DNA of 64,000 bases, taken from the NCBI RefSeq assembly GCF_040438885.1, contig NZ_CP159218.1, forward strand, positions 4,402,001 to 4,466,000. The letters run 5' to 3'. Shown here piece by piece: positions 8,491 through 17,480 of the stretch (positions are counted from its first letter, which is position 1; each line of letters begins with the position of its first letter). This DNA comes from Nakamurella sp. A5-74 (GTDB lineage: Bacteria; Actinomycetota; Actinomycetes; Mycobacteriales; Nakamurellaceae). A model generated the notes under the pieces. That model saw only the letters and a program-made list of their open reading frames with translations. It was not told where the DNA came from and searched no databases. The position numbers and the translations under genes are program-made.

Positions 8491-8793
8491 ATGCACGTCC
8501 AACTGCTGTACTTCGACGAGTGCCCCAACTGGCAGCTGGCCGACGCGCGCCTGCGTGAGGCGCTCGAGACCCTCGCCCTGCACCTCGAGGTGGAGAAGGT
8601 CCTCGTGACCACCCCGGAGCAGGCCGACCTCTGGAACTTCCGTGGCTCGCCGACGGTCCTCATCGACGGCCGCGACCCCTTCGCCCAGCCAGGTGAACAG
8701 GTCGGACTGTCGTGTCGGCTGTACCGGACCCCTGACGGAATCGCCGCCTCCCCCACCGTGAACCAGCTGGTCGAAGCCCTGTCCCACCCATAA
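8491..8793 (+). CDS. Thioredoxin-fold family protein (100 aa)
   Basis: The protein begins MHVQLLYFDECPNWQLADAR, a thioredoxin-like beta strand followed by a single-cysteine CP motif (Cys11). WNFRGSPTVLIDGRDPF then provides the cis-proline loop (SPTV) expected of the fold. Proteins of this size and pattern are common in actinobacteria and are often found near mercury or metal-resistance genes, but no such neighbours occur here. A second cysteine sits in the VGLSCRLYRT segment near residue 72. Redox activity is plausible; the target is unknown. The ATG at 8491 is the only start giving the canonical N-terminal strand. Confidence 0.75.
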   Translation: MHVQLLYFDECPNWQLADARLREALETLALHLEVEKVLVTTPEQADLWNFRGSPTVLIDGRDPFAQPGEQVGLSCRLYRTPDGIAASPTVNQLVEALSHP

Positions 8794-8908
8794 CGCTCCG
8801 CACCGAGGAAGGCCCAGCCCGCCTACACCCTGAATTGCGCTGAGCCGGCAGAACCCGGCCACCTGCTGAGTTGCGTCGGAAAGCACCGCCGGTCGGTCAC
8901 CTGTGCCG

Positions 8909-10546
8909 TCAGTTGTGGGCGACGCGCATCTGCCAGACGTGCAGCGCGACGGTGAGATCGGCGCGCAGCCGCGCATCGTCGGTGAACGGTCCGATCAGCC
9001 GCTCCAGCTTGCCGATCCGGTAGCGCAGCGTGTTGTAGTGGAAGTGCAGTCGTCGGGCGGTCTGGGCGACGTTGAGGTTCGTGTCCAGCAGCACCTGCAG
9101 GGTCCGGCGCAGTTCGTCGTTCTCCACGTCGCCCTCCGGGTGGGCCAGCGGGCCCAGGGTGTCGACCAGGAACGAGCGCAACTCGGCGGAATCCGGCACC
9201 AACGACAGCAACCGGTACAGACCCAGGTCGTCGAATCGCGCCACCGATCCCGGGCCGGCCAATCGCCGTCCCACCCGCACCGCCTCCCAGGCCTGGGCAT
9301 AGGCGGTGGCGAGCCCGGCCACCCCGGCCACCACCCGCGACACCCCGAGCACACCGTCGAACGGCAGACCGGGAACCGCGAGTCCGGTACGCAGCTCAGC
9401 CATCCGCTCGACGTCGGGCACGGTGCCGTCGGGCGCGTGCAGCACCGCGACCGCCTCCATCGCGAAGGTCGCCGAGGCGGCCGCCGGATCCATCCGACGA
9501 ACCCGGGACGTCCAGGCGGCGGCAAGCTGGGCCGCCCGGCGGCGCCGATGCTGATCGTCCTCGTTCGCGGCCCCTGCGACCACCACCACCAGCGGCCCCG
9601 TCAGATCCCAGCCGAATCCCTCCGCACCTGAACGTGCCGCCGTCTCTGACTCCCTGCCGGACAACACATCCCGGAGGAAGTCACCGCGATACTTGGTCTC
9701 GACCGCGGCCACCGCGAGCTCGCGGGCCACCACGAGGGCGGCGACCGTTGCGGCCCGCTCCAGCGTGATGACGTCCTGACCGTCCCACTCACCGGCCGTG
9801 CGGATCGCGATCAGGTCACCGTGGTCCTCGGCAGCGACGACGGAAGCAACGAGCGCACGAACCCCGCCCGTGAGCGTGTGCGATCCGTGCGGGTAGCCCG
9901 CGGTACGGAACTGGGCATCATCGTCGAACAGCACGTCCGCGGCGGGTGGGAGTTCGGCTCCGGCGGCCGCTGTCACCCGGCCACTGCGGTCTACGTGGAT
10001 GACCCCGACGCCGTCGGCGGCATCGCCGAGTTGGTCCGGGAGCGCCTGCAGGACCTCCGGCAGACCACCTCCGTGCAACACGATCTCGAGCAACGCCTGG
10101 TGCGCCGCTGCGGCGCGGGACAGCGCAGAAGCCTGGCGTCCCAACACTTCCGACAGCACCTGGTTGAGGATCACGTCGAATCCGACGCCGTCCGGCACCA
10201 GCAGCAGCGGGAATCCCAGGCGGTCGGCCTCGGCGATCATCGCCGGCGGCAACTCCTGCAGGTAGCGACCCGGCTTCACCGCGAACGCGGCCAGCCCGCG
10301 CTCGTGAAGTGCCGCCACCAGGGTCGTCATGGCCCCGGGATCAGAACGCAGCGGATAGCCGGTGGTGAGTAGCAACTCGTCCGCACGCGTCCAGGGCAGG
10401 ACGTCCGGCACCTCCATGATGTTGACGAACCGGATCATCCGGTCCAGACCGGCTGCGCCGGCGACCACCTCGAAGCCGTCCAGCACCGGCAGGCTCAAGG
10501 CTTCGCGCACGGTGATCCCGCGGAGCATCTCGCCGACGGTCGACAC
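8909..10546 (-). CDS. PucR-family transcriptional regulator
   Basis: An N-terminal PucR domain (MLRGITVREALSLPVLDGFE... MEVPDVLPWTRADELLLTTG) is followed by a central GAF/CdaR-like region. The C-terminal PucR HTH_30 domain reads LLDTNLNVAQTARRLHFHYN then TLRYRIGKLE. PucR proteins activate purine/allantoin catabolism in several bacteria. The start is uncertain: GTG at 10546 has AGGA five bases upstream and places the PucR domain at residue 7, while the frame stays open to a GTG at 10720. It is divergent from three genes resembling the allantoin-derived oxamate carbamoyltransferase, so it is very likely their regulator; the 235-bp gap should hold the operators. Confidence 0.88.
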   Translation of the reverse strand: MSTVGEMLRGITVREALSLPVLDGFEVVAGAAGLDRMIRFVNIMEVPDVLPWTRADELLLTTGYPLRSDPGAMTTLVAALHERGLAAFAVKPGRYLQELPPAMIAEADRLGFPLLLVPDGVGFDVILNQVLSEVLGRQASALSRAAAAHQALLEIVLHGGGLPEVLQALPDQLGDAADGVGVIHVDRSGRVTAAAGAELPPAADVLFDDDAQFRTAGYPHGSHTLTGGVRALVASVVAAEDHGDLIAIRTAGEWDGQDVITLERAATVAALVVARELAVAAVETKYRGDFLRDVLSGRESETAARSGAEGFGWDLTGPLVVVVAGAANEDDQHRRRRAAQLAAAWTSRVRRMDPAAASATFAMEAVAVLHAPDGTVPDVERMAELRTGLAVPGLPFDGVLGVSRVVAGVAGLATAYAQAWEAVRVGRRLAGPGSVARFDDLGLYRLLSLVPDSAELRSFLVDTLGPLAHPEGDVENDELRRTLQVLLDTNLNVAQTARRLHFHYNTLRYRIGKLERLIGPFTDDARLRADLTVALHVWQMRVAHN

Positions 10547-10781
10547 GCCGGTCCTGCCGTCCGTCCGGGCAGGGCCGGAGCCGGACGAGCCGCGGCGTGC
10601 GATCGTGCGAGCTGTCGACCGGGGCCGGGCAGGCGTGTCCGAAGTGGTGATGTCGTGCTCCTCGCTGCGCAGCCCCCGCTGGATGAACCCGATGATCTCA
10701 GCAGAAACAACGGGGTCCACGCCAGATGGTCGTCAACAGTTGTCATGAAGGGGCCCTGCGTGCCCGTCTACCGTCGGCCGG

Positions 10782-11678
10782 GTGACGATGGGTGGACGGC
10801 AGCCGCCGATGCCGACGGGAGCGGCCGCAGCCGACTACCTGGCCGAGCTGCTGCGCGGACCCGAGCGCGCGGGCGAGGTGGTGGCGGTCCGCAGCCGCGC
10901 TGCGCTGGCAGCGATCGACACCGGAGGCGGAGCCCGGCTGATCGCCATCACGTCCGCCGCGAATGCGACGCGAACTGCAAACACCCTCCTGCTCACCGAG
11001 GTCGCTCCACCGGAACCAGGCAGCCGGGTGCAGGTCGGTGCCGGGACGCTGTCGGTCGATGGCAGACGGCACCGGATCCTGCGGTACTGGCCGAGCGGGA
11101 CCGCCCCGCAGCCGGTCGATCCGGACGCACCACAGCAGCTGGCGCAGCTGACCTCCACCGCCGTCCGCGGGCTCAGCACCGAGACCGTGTTTCCGCTACT
11201 CACCGCGTTGGCAACCGGCTCGCGTCTCGTCGAGGCGGCCCGATCGTTGGTCGGGCGCGGCCCCGGATCCACCCCCGCGGGTGACGACGTCCTGGCCGGG
11301 GTCGCCCTGGCCCTGCGGATGACCGACCGCCCTGGATTGCTGGGGCAGCTGCGCGGCGCGATCACCCCTGACCTGCACGACCGCACGACGGCGCTGTCCG
11401 CGGACCTGCTGCGTGCCGCACTGGCCGGCCATGCTTCACCCGAGGTCCGCTCGCTGCTGCTCACCCTGCGGCCGGGAGCGAGCCACGAGCACCGCAGGCG
11501 AGCTACCCAGGCCGTACTGGGGTTGGGGAGCACGTCCGGCGCGGACCTGCTGCTGGGACTGACCGGGGCGCTGATTGCTGCGGCACCGGCCGCCGCCCAC
11601 GCCGCGCGCGACATCGGACCCCGGCCCGACCCGACCTCCATGCACCCCAGGCAGACCGGAAGGATGGCCACCCGATGA
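10782..11678 (+). CDS. allH: DUF2877 protein, AllH-like oxamate carbamoyltransferase subunit
   Basis: The 298-residue protein carries the DUF2877 signatures GRGPGSTPAGDDVLAGVAL (about 165-183) and LGLGSTSGADLLLGL (about 245). In Escherichia coli the DUF2877 protein YlbF lies with FdrA and YlbE; the three have been assigned as AllH, AllF and AllG, the oxamate carbamoyltransferase that turns oxalurate into oxamate and carbamoyl phosphate. Here the same three families are contiguous and overlap by 4 bp, supporting one complex. The start is GTG at 10782 or ATG at 10788; neither has a strong ribosome site. The function assignment rests on family and context. Confidence 0.75.
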   Translation: MTMGGRQPPMPTGAAAADYLAELLRGPERAGEVVAVRSRAALAAIDTGGGARLIAITSAANATRTANTLLLTEVAPPEPGSRVQVGAGTLSVDGRRHRILRYWPSGTAPQPVDPDAPQQLAQLTSTAVRGLSTETVFPLLTALATGSRLVEAARSLVGRGPGSTPAGDDVLAGVALALRMTDRPGLLGQLRGAITPDLHDRTTALSADLLRAALAGHASPEVRSLLLTLRPGASHEHRRRATQAVLGLGSTSGADLLLGLTGALIAAAPAAAHAARDIGPRPDPTSMHPRQTGRMATR

Positions 11679-13222
11679 GTTCGACCGAGACCACGGCGAC
11701 GACCTCGCACGAGCGGGTGGAGTTCCGTCCCGGCAGCTACCACGACTCGGTGACGTTGCTGCGGGTCGCCCAGGCGGCGGCGAGCACGGCTGGGGTCAGC
11801 GCAGCCCAGGTGGCCATGGCCACCGAGCTGAACGTCGAGCTCACCCGCGGGCTGGGCTTCACGGTGCCGGAAGAAGTCACGCCGCAACAGCTCATCGTCG
11901 CGATCCGTGCCGTGGACGACGCGGCGCTGACCGCGGCGCTCGAGGCCGTCGACGGTGCCCTGGCAGCTGCCTCCGCACCGGCTCCGGGCGCGCGAGCCGA
12001 TCTCGAACCACCGCGCACCGTGCGGTCCGCGGCCCGCAGCGAACCGGATTCGACGATCACCCTGCTCTCCGTTCCGGGTCAACAGGTGCTGGCCGAGGGA
12101 CTGGATGCGATCGCCGCCGGCAAACACCTGATGATCTTCTCCGACAACGTCCCCGTTGCCGACGAAGTGCTGCTCAAGCGGCGGGCCGCCGAAGCCGGCG
12201 TGCTGGTGATGGGCCCGGACTGCGGAACCGCCATCATCGCCGGAGTGGGCCTCGGGTTCGCGAACGTGTTGGGCGGCAGCACATCCGGTCCCGCTGTCGG
12301 GATCATCGCAGCCTCGGGCACCGGCGCCCAGCAGCTGAGCTGCCTGTTGGATGCGGCGGGCGTCCGGGTCTCGCACGTACTGGGCCTGGGTGGTCGCGAC
12401 CTGTCGGAGGCGGTGGGCGGGGCCAGCGCGCTGACCGCCCTGCAGCTGCTCGAGGACGATCCAGGGACCGACCACATCGTCCTGGTGTCGAAGCCGCCGC
12501 ATCCCGCGACCGCACAGAAGGTGTTGGCCGCGGCTGCCTCGCTGCGCACCCCGGTCAGCACCGTTCTGTTGGGCACGGGCAACCCCGACATCACCAGTGC
12601 CGTCGAGGTGCTGCTGGCCACCCTCGGTGTGCCGACACCGAACTGGACGGAGTGGGGCACCGACCGCAAGATCGCCGCCGACACCGGCGATCTGCGCGGA
12701 CTGTTCGCCGGCGGCACGCTGGCCGACGAGGCGATGATCGTCGCTGCCGCGGCGCTGGGAAGCATTCGTTCGAACATCCCCCTGCGACCCGCGGACGCGC
12801 TGCCGACCGAAGCACTGCAACCCGGACGTCCGGTGCTCACCGGCCAGGGACACGTCGTCGTCGATCTCGGTGACGATGCGTTCACCCTCGGCCGTCCGCA
12901 CCCGATGATCGATCCGTCCGTCCGGCTCGGTCTGATCGCCGATCAGACCGCCGATCCACAGGTACGGGTGATCCTGCTCGACGTGGTGCTGGGCCACTGC
13001 GCAGAACCCGACCCGGCAGCCGGTCTGGCACCTGCGATCCGCGCCGCCGTCGACCGCGATTCCGCGCTCGACGTGGTGGTCTCCTTGTGCGGCACCGAAT
13101 CCGATCCGCAGGATCTACGCCGGCAGGCCGAGGCGCTCGTCGCCGCCGGCGCACGCGTGTACACGTCCAACTCCGCAGCGGCCCGCAACGCTGCCACGAT
13201 CGCCCGAGGAGGCGTCCGATGA
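11675..13222 (+). CDS. fdrA: FdrA (AllF) acyl-CoA-synthetase-fold protein, oxamate carbamoyltransferase subunit
   Basis: The 515-residue protein matches FdrA. Its N-terminal region includes VEFRPGSYHDSVTLLRV. A succinyl-CoA-synthetase-like core follows with LMIFSDNVPVADEVLLKRRA, MGPDCGTAIIAGVGLGFANV, and GIIAASGTGAQQLSCLLDAA and LGLGGRDLSE (about 210-250). The C-terminal half resembles a CoA-ligase flavodoxin-like domain. The ATG overlaps the upstream stop as ATGA and its own stop overlaps the next ATG the same way, so the three subunits are translationally coupled. FdrA homologues lacking ligase chemistry are assigned to oxalurate carbamoyl transfer. A carbamate kinase gene (allK), often adjacent, is absent from this window. 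Confidence 0.8.
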   Translation: MSSTETTATTSHERVEFRPGSYHDSVTLLRVAQAAASTAGVSAAQVAMATELNVELTRGLGFTVPEEVTPQQLIVAIRAVDDAALTAALEAVDGALAAASAPAPGARADLEPPRTVRSAARSEPDSTITLLSVPGQQVLAEGLDAIAAGKHLMIFSDNVPVADEVLLKRRAAEAGVLVMGPDCGTAIIAGVGLGFANVLGGSTSGPAVGIIAASGTGAQQLSCLLDAAGVRVSHVLGLGGRDLSEAVGGASALTALQLLEDDPGTDHIVLVSKPPHPATAQKVLAAAASLRTPVSTVLLGTGNPDITSAVEVLLATLGVPTPNWTEWGTDRKIAADTGDLRGLFAGGTLADEAMIVAAAALGSIRSNIPLRPADALPTEALQPGRPVLTGQGHVVVDLGDDAFTLGRPHPMIDPSVRLGLIADQTADPQVRVILLDVVLGHCAEPDPAAGLAPAIRAAVDRDSALDVVVSLCGTESDPQDLRRQAEALVAAGARVYTSNSAAARNAATIARGGVR

Positions 13223-14646
13223 GTCCTGCCGATCTGCTCGGTACTCCACCGTCCGTGCTGGCCGCCGGGGCACATCTACTCACCGAGGCCCTGCAGAGCC
13301 AGGCTGTTCCGGTGCTCGATGTCGATTTCCGGCCGTCGGAGACGTCGGACGACGTCTCGGCCGCACTGCACACGGTGCTCTCGGATCCGCGCCGCCCCAC
13401 TGCCGATGCCCGTGCCCTCGCAGCGATGATGGGCGTCCGTGCGCTGCTGGTCGACGTGTTGCCGGCATCGGAGGCGTTGGGTCTGCAACCCGGACAGTTC
13501 CTGCACGCCGGGCCGCCGCTGCAGTGGGAGCGGGCATCGGGACCGATGCGAGGCGCCCTGATCGGTGCGATGCTCTTCGAGGGACTCGCCACCTGTGCAG
13601 CAGAGGCTGAGGCGAAACTTGCTGCGGGCGAAGGTGTTTCGTTCTCACCGTGCCACGAGCACCGTACCGTCGGCCCGATGGCCGGGGTGGTCTCACCGTC
13701 GATGTGGATGTTCCGGCTGGTGGACGCGAACGACCCCGAACGCGTGGCCCACTGCTCGCTCAACGAAGGTCTCGGCAAGGTGCTCCGCTACGGCGCCTAC
13801 GGACCCGAGGTGATCACCCGGCTGCGCTGGATGGCCGACATCCTCGGGCCTGCTCTCGCTTCCGCGGTCCGCGGCACGATCGCCGGTGGCCGTGAGATCG
13901 ACATCACGGCCATCGTCGGCCAGATGGTGCAGATGGGCGACGAGGGGCACAACCGCAACCGGGCCGGCACGCTGATGTTCCTGCGCGAGATCCTCCCGGC
14001 GCTCATCGACTCGGGGCTGCCGACCGCAGACGTGGCTCAGGTGGCCGCGTTCGTGTCCCGCAACGACCACTTCGCCCTCAACCTGGTGATGCCGTGCGGC
14101 AAGTTGATGGGTGACGCCGCTGCCGGGATCCCCGGATCTGCGGTGGTGACGGCGATGTGCCGCAACGGAACGGATTTCGGGATCCGGGTCTCCGGCACCG
14201 GGGATGCCTGGTTCGCTGCTCCGGCCAACACACCGCAGGGCCTGTTCCTGGCCGGCTTCGGGCCGGACGACGCCAACCCGGACATCGGTGACTCGGCGAT
14301 CACCGAGACGATGGGGATCGGCGGCATGGTGATGGCCACGGCTCCGGCAATCGTCCGGTTGGTCGGCGGGGCGGTGCCGGATGCGCTGGCCGTCACCCGA
14401 CGGATGTACGAGATCACCCTGGGTGAGAACCCGGCCTTCGCGGTCCCGATCCTCGAGTTCCGCGGCGCTCCGACGGGGATCGACGTCACCCGGGTGCTCC
14501 GGACCGGGATCGCCCCGCAGATCAACACCGGCATGGCCGGCCGGGTTGCCGGCACCGGTCAGGTCGGCGCCGGTCTGGTGACGCCGCCGATGGACTGCTT
14601 CGAGCAGGCGATCATTGCGCTGGCCGCGGCGGTGCCGTCGACCTGA
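13219..14646 (+). CDS. allG: DUF1116 protein, AllG-like oxamate carbamoyltransferase subunit
   Basis: The 475-residue protein belongs to the DUF1116 (YlbE) family. Recognisable blocks are MVQMGDEGHNRNRAGTLMFL (about 235-254), NDHFALNLVMPCGKLMGDAA and TAMCRNGTDFGIRVSGTGDA with W following (about 315-335). It is the third member of the allH-fdrA-allG set and starts at the ATG overlapping the fdrA stop. A longer open frame from 13087 lies out of phase inside fdrA and is not credible. Its role as a subunit of oxamate carbamoyltransferase follows the E. coli assignment and the conserved gene trio. Confidence 0.8.
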   Translation: MSPADLLGTPPSVLAAGAHLLTEALQSQAVPVLDVDFRPSETSDDVSAALHTVLSDPRRPTADARALAAMMGVRALLVDVLPASEALGLQPGQFLHAGPPLQWERASGPMRGALIGAMLFEGLATCAAEAEAKLAAGEGVSFSPCHEHRTVGPMAGVVSPSMWMFRLVDANDPERVAHCSLNEGLGKVLRYGAYGPEVITRLRWMADILGPALASAVRGTIAGGREIDITAIVGQMVQMGDEGHNRNRAGTLMFLREILPALIDSGLPTADVAQVAAFVSRNDHFALNLVMPCGKLMGDAAAGIPGSAVVTAMCRNGTDFGIRVSGTGDAWFAAPANTPQGLFLAGFGPDDANPDIGDSAITETMGIGGMVMATAPAIVRLVGGAVPDALAVTRRMYEITLGENPAFAVPILEFRGAPTGIDVTRVLRTGIAPQINTGMAGRVAGTGQVGAGLVTPPMDCFEQAIIALAAAVPST

Positions 14647-14671
14647 TCCGGTCGCGTCGTCTCGCAGTTCC

Positions 14672-15223
14672 TCACCCCGGGTGGCGGACGGTGGACTTCC
14701 GGCGCACCGCCGCCGCGTTGTCCCCGGACGGCACCGTGGCCCGCTCGTCGGGCCCGGTCGACGCCACCGCCGTTTCGCGGTGCACGTCCGCAGACAGCCC
14801 GCGGGCTGCCGCGATCGTTGCCAGGGTGTCCCCGAGCTGCCGGATCTGATCGGGGGTCAGCGGCGCGACGAAGGCGAGCTCATGACGTTCCGCAACCGCG
14901 CGCAACCGCCCCAGCAGCTCGCGCCCGCGATCGGTCAGCGCGATCTCATGGTTGCGGCGATCGCCGGCGCTCCGTCGACGCTCGACGAGGCCGCCGGACT
15001 CCAACCGATCAAGGACGGCAACCACCCGGCTCGGCCCCACACCCAGCTGAGTGCTGACCGACCGCTGATTCACCACCGGAGCGCGGCCGACGAGACGCAG
15101 CAAACCGGCCTCCGACGGCGAGATCCCCAGTTCCCGTACGGCGCTGTCGAAGGCTGCTGCAGCAGCAGAGCCCAGCTGGGACAGCAGGAAGGCGATCCGG
15201 CGGTGCGGCTGCGGCGCAGTCAT
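14672..15223 (-). CDS. MarR-family transcriptional regulator
   Basis: The 183-residue protein has a winged-helix MarR core: ISPSEAGLLRLVGRAPVVNQ, then STQLGVGPSRVVAVLDRLES and GGLVERRRSAGDRRNHEIAL, the recognition helix and wing. A non-conserved tail of about 35 residues follows. It is divergent from a membrane protein/SDR operon with only 53 bp between the start codons, so it probably represses itself and that operon. The AT-richer gap (around GGAATCATTCACC) is the likely operator, though I cannot define a clean dyad. Confidence 0.85.
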   Translation of the reverse strand: MTAPQPHRRIAFLLSQLGSAAAAAFDSAVRELGISPSEAGLLRLVGRAPVVNQRSVSTQLGVGPSRVVAVLDRLESGGLVERRRSAGDRRNHEIALTDRGRELLGRLRAVAERHELAFVAPLTPDQIRQLGDTLATIAAARGLSADVHRETAVASTGPDERATVPSGDNAAAVRRKSTVRHPG

Positions 15224-15276
15224 GCCACCACGCTATAGCACTTGCGGAATCATTCACCTTGTGTACGGTTCAGGCC

Positions 15277-15969
15277 ATGACGCAAATGAGCACTCCTGCC
15301 TCCCGAGCACCGCTCGGCCCCCACCCCGGTTGGCTGATGACGCTCAGCCTGGCGTTCCTGGTGGCGAGTCTGGCCGTCACGGCGATCCTCACCGGGGGAG
15401 AGTTCATCCCCTCACCGTCCGGTCCGGCCGCGACCGTCAGCGCGTTCTACCTCGAACAACGCGACGCGGTGCGGATCGCAGCACTCCTGCAACTCGCCTC
15501 AGCAGTCCCGCTCGGAATCGGGACGGCGGCCTTCCACGCACGGCAACATCGTCTGGGCATCCGCGTTCCGGGACCGACCATCGGACTGGTCGGCGGCACC
15601 GTCGCGGCCGTCCTGCTGATCATCTCGGCCTGCGTCACCTGGACCTTGGGAAGCTCGGACGGCGGCGCCGTCCCCGGGTCGATCGACACCCTCGCGCACC
15701 TCTCCTTCGCCACCGGCGGTTTCGCCCACGTGATCGGTCTGGGCCTGCTGGTGGCCGGGATCGCCGTTCCCGGGCTGCTGCTCGATCTGATGCCGCGGGC
15801 CCTCTGTCTCGCAGGAATGGCGGTGGCCCTGCTGGCCGAATTGAGCATCCTGTCCATGGTTGCCGATCCCTTGCAGATACTCATTCCGGTGGGCCGGTTC
15901 GGATCCCTCGTCTGGTTGGTGGTCGCCGGCTTCCTGATCCCCCGCCAACGCCAGGACGGCCCGTCGTGA
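15277..15969 (+). CDS. Multi-pass membrane protein of unknown function
   Basis: The 230-residue protein has about six hydrophobic segments: WLMTLSLAFLVASLAVTAIL near the N-terminus, then segments near residues 70, 100, 145, 170 and 205. PSPSGPAATVSAFY follows the first helix, and HLSFATGGFAHVIG lies in the fourth region. The layout resembles small actinobacterial DUF998/DUF4386-like membrane proteins, but I do not recognise the family with certainty. The ATG at 15277 is preferred to upstream TTG/GTG codons in the promoter gap. The stop overlaps the SDR gene start as GTGA, so the pair is translated together under the divergent MarR gene. Confidence 0.7.
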   Translation: MTQMSTPASRAPLGPHPGWLMTLSLAFLVASLAVTAILTGGEFIPSPSGPAATVSAFYLEQRDAVRIAALLQLASAVPLGIGTAAFHARQHRLGIRVPGPTIGLVGGTVAAVLLIISACVTWTLGSSDGGAVPGSIDTLAHLSFATGGFAHVIGLGLLVAGIAVPGLLLDLMPRALCLAGMAVALLAELSILSMVADPLQILIPVGRFGSLVWLVVAGFLIPRQRQDGPS

Positions 15970-16724
15970 CGACACCCGGGCCCTCCGACCTGCGGGGGCG
16001 TTCGGCCCTCGTCATCGGAGCCAACGGCGGGATCGGTGCTGCCATCGCCCATGAGCTCGGTGCGGCCGGCGCCAGGCTCACCATTGCCTCGCGCGATCGC
16101 GGCCGGCTCGAGGACCTGCGGAGCGAGCTCGTCGGCGCCGGCTACGTGTGCCGCGCCGTGCCCGTCGACGTCACGCAGGACGACCAGGTCGCGGCGTTGG
16201 TCCGCATCGCAGCGGAAGACGGTCTTGACGTCGCGGTCAACAACGTCGGGGTCGCCCACCCGCCGGCACCGCTGCAGCACCTCGACCTGGATGTGGTGGA
16301 CCAGGTTCTCGCCGTCACTCTCCGCGGGGTGTTGGTGTCGATGAAGTACCAACTCGGTGCGCTGCAGGACGGCGGCTCACTTGTCAACGTGGTCTCCACC
16401 GCCGGCCTGACCGGCGCCCCGGGGATGTCTGCCTACGTCGCCGCGAAGCACGGGGTCGTCGGCCTCACCAGAACTGCGGCGCTCGACCACGCCGACCGCG
16501 GGGTCCGCGTCAACGCGGTGGCACCTGGCGCGATCGACTCCGGACCCATCACCGCACTGGACGAGACGGTCCGGAACCGGGTCGGAGCATCCGCACCTCT
16601 CGGCCGACTGGGTCTGGCACGGGAAGTGGCCGCCGCGGTCACCTGGCTCGCTTCGCCGCTCGCTTCCTTCACCACCGGCGCCATCCTCTCGGTGGACGGC
16701 GGTAAGGGTGCCCGCGGCGCATGA
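15966..16724 (+). CDS. SDR-family NAD(P)-dependent oxidoreductase
   Basis: A 252-residue classical short-chain dehydrogenase with cofactor motif GANGGIGA (about residues 18-25), NNVG, catalytic Ser in VVSTAG, YVAAKHG supplying the Tyr/Lys pair, and the C-terminal INVDGG-equivalent LSVDGG. RDRGRL after the second beta strand suggests an NADP preference. The GTG at 15966 overlaps the upstream membrane-protein stop. A longer frame from 15222 runs antisense-like through that gene and is rejected. The substrate is unknown. Confidence 0.88.
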   Translation: MTTPGPSDLRGRSALVIGANGGIGAAIAHELGAAGARLTIASRDRGRLEDLRSELVGAGYVCRAVPVDVTQDDQVAALVRIAAEDGLDVAVNNVGVAHPPAPLQHLDLDVVDQVLAVTLRGVLVSMKYQLGALQDGGSLVNVVSTAGLTGAPGMSAYVAAKHGVVGLTRTAALDHADRGVRVNAVAPGAIDSGPITALDETVRNRVGASAPLGRLGLAREVAAAVTWLASPLASFTTGAILSVDGGKGARGA

Positions 16725-16796
16725 GGGTCCGCGGGCCGGGATCCATTTCTCCGAACGGCCAGGACAGGACGGCAACAATTGCTGGCGTCCTGCTCC

Positions 16797-17471
16797 GTGA
16801 ACACGAAGCTGAAGACCGCCACCCCTGCCCTCCTCGCCGCCGCGACCCTGTTCCTGGCCGCCTGCGGCTCGGACGAGAAGCCCGCCCAGGCGACACCGCC
16901 GGCCACCACGGCCCCCGCCGTCGCATCCTCGACGGCTGATTCCACCACCTCCGGCTCTCCGACGACCGAATCGTCCACGACCGAATAGTCCACCTCCGAG
17001 CCGACGGCATCGTCGGAGTCGCCCACCTCGTCCGAGTCCTCCACGACCGAGTCCTCCACGAACGAGTACTCCGCCCCTGGGTCTTCCGCGCCCACCGCTT
17101 CATCGTCAGCCGCCGCTTCCGCCGGCTCCGGCAAGCAGGTCGTCATCAAGGCCGGCGCCGGAAAGTCGTTCCCCGCCAAGGTCGCTGGCTGGGTCAAGAC
17201 ACCGGGGTCCGGGTCGGAATCGATCTCCGACCAGGGCAGCGACTCGGTCGTCATCTCGTTCCTGGTGGGGTCGGACCATGCGGGGATCTCCGCCGCCGTC
17301 AAGACCGAGAAGACCCCGGTCTCCTCTGGGCTGTGTGACGGGACCGGCGTCGAGGGCAGCTACACCTGTTACCTGAAGACCGCCGACGGCGTGATCAACG
17401 TCGCCGGCGACGACCTGAAGCCGGTGGTGGACTTCTCGAACGAGTTGGCCAAGACCCTCGGCGCCTCCTGA
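16797..17471 (+). pseudogene. Secreted lipoprotein gene interrupted by an in-frame TAG
   Basis: GTG at 16797 opens a lipoprotein signal peptide (VNTKLKTATPALLAAATLFL then AAC, lipobox cysteine near residue 23). A Ser/Thr/Pro/Glu-rich linker follows. After 63 codons the frame meets TAG at 16986-16988, within a run of ACC GAA TCG TCC-type codons. Beyond the stop the same frame stays open to 17471, continuing the linker and then a compact domain: VVIKAGAGKSFPAKVAGWVK, SDSVVISFLVGSDHAG, SSGLCDGTGVEGSYTCYLKT. No downstream start has a good ribosome site. It is therefore one gene with a premature amber codon or a single-base sequencing error. Confidence 0.75.
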
Positions 17472-17480
17472 CCAGACGTC

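Noticed and set aside
16986-16988. Pyrrolysine or programmed readthrough at the lipoprotein TAG
   Set aside because: No pyrrolysine genes are seen and the codon lies in a low-complexity linker, where a point mutation or error is simpler.
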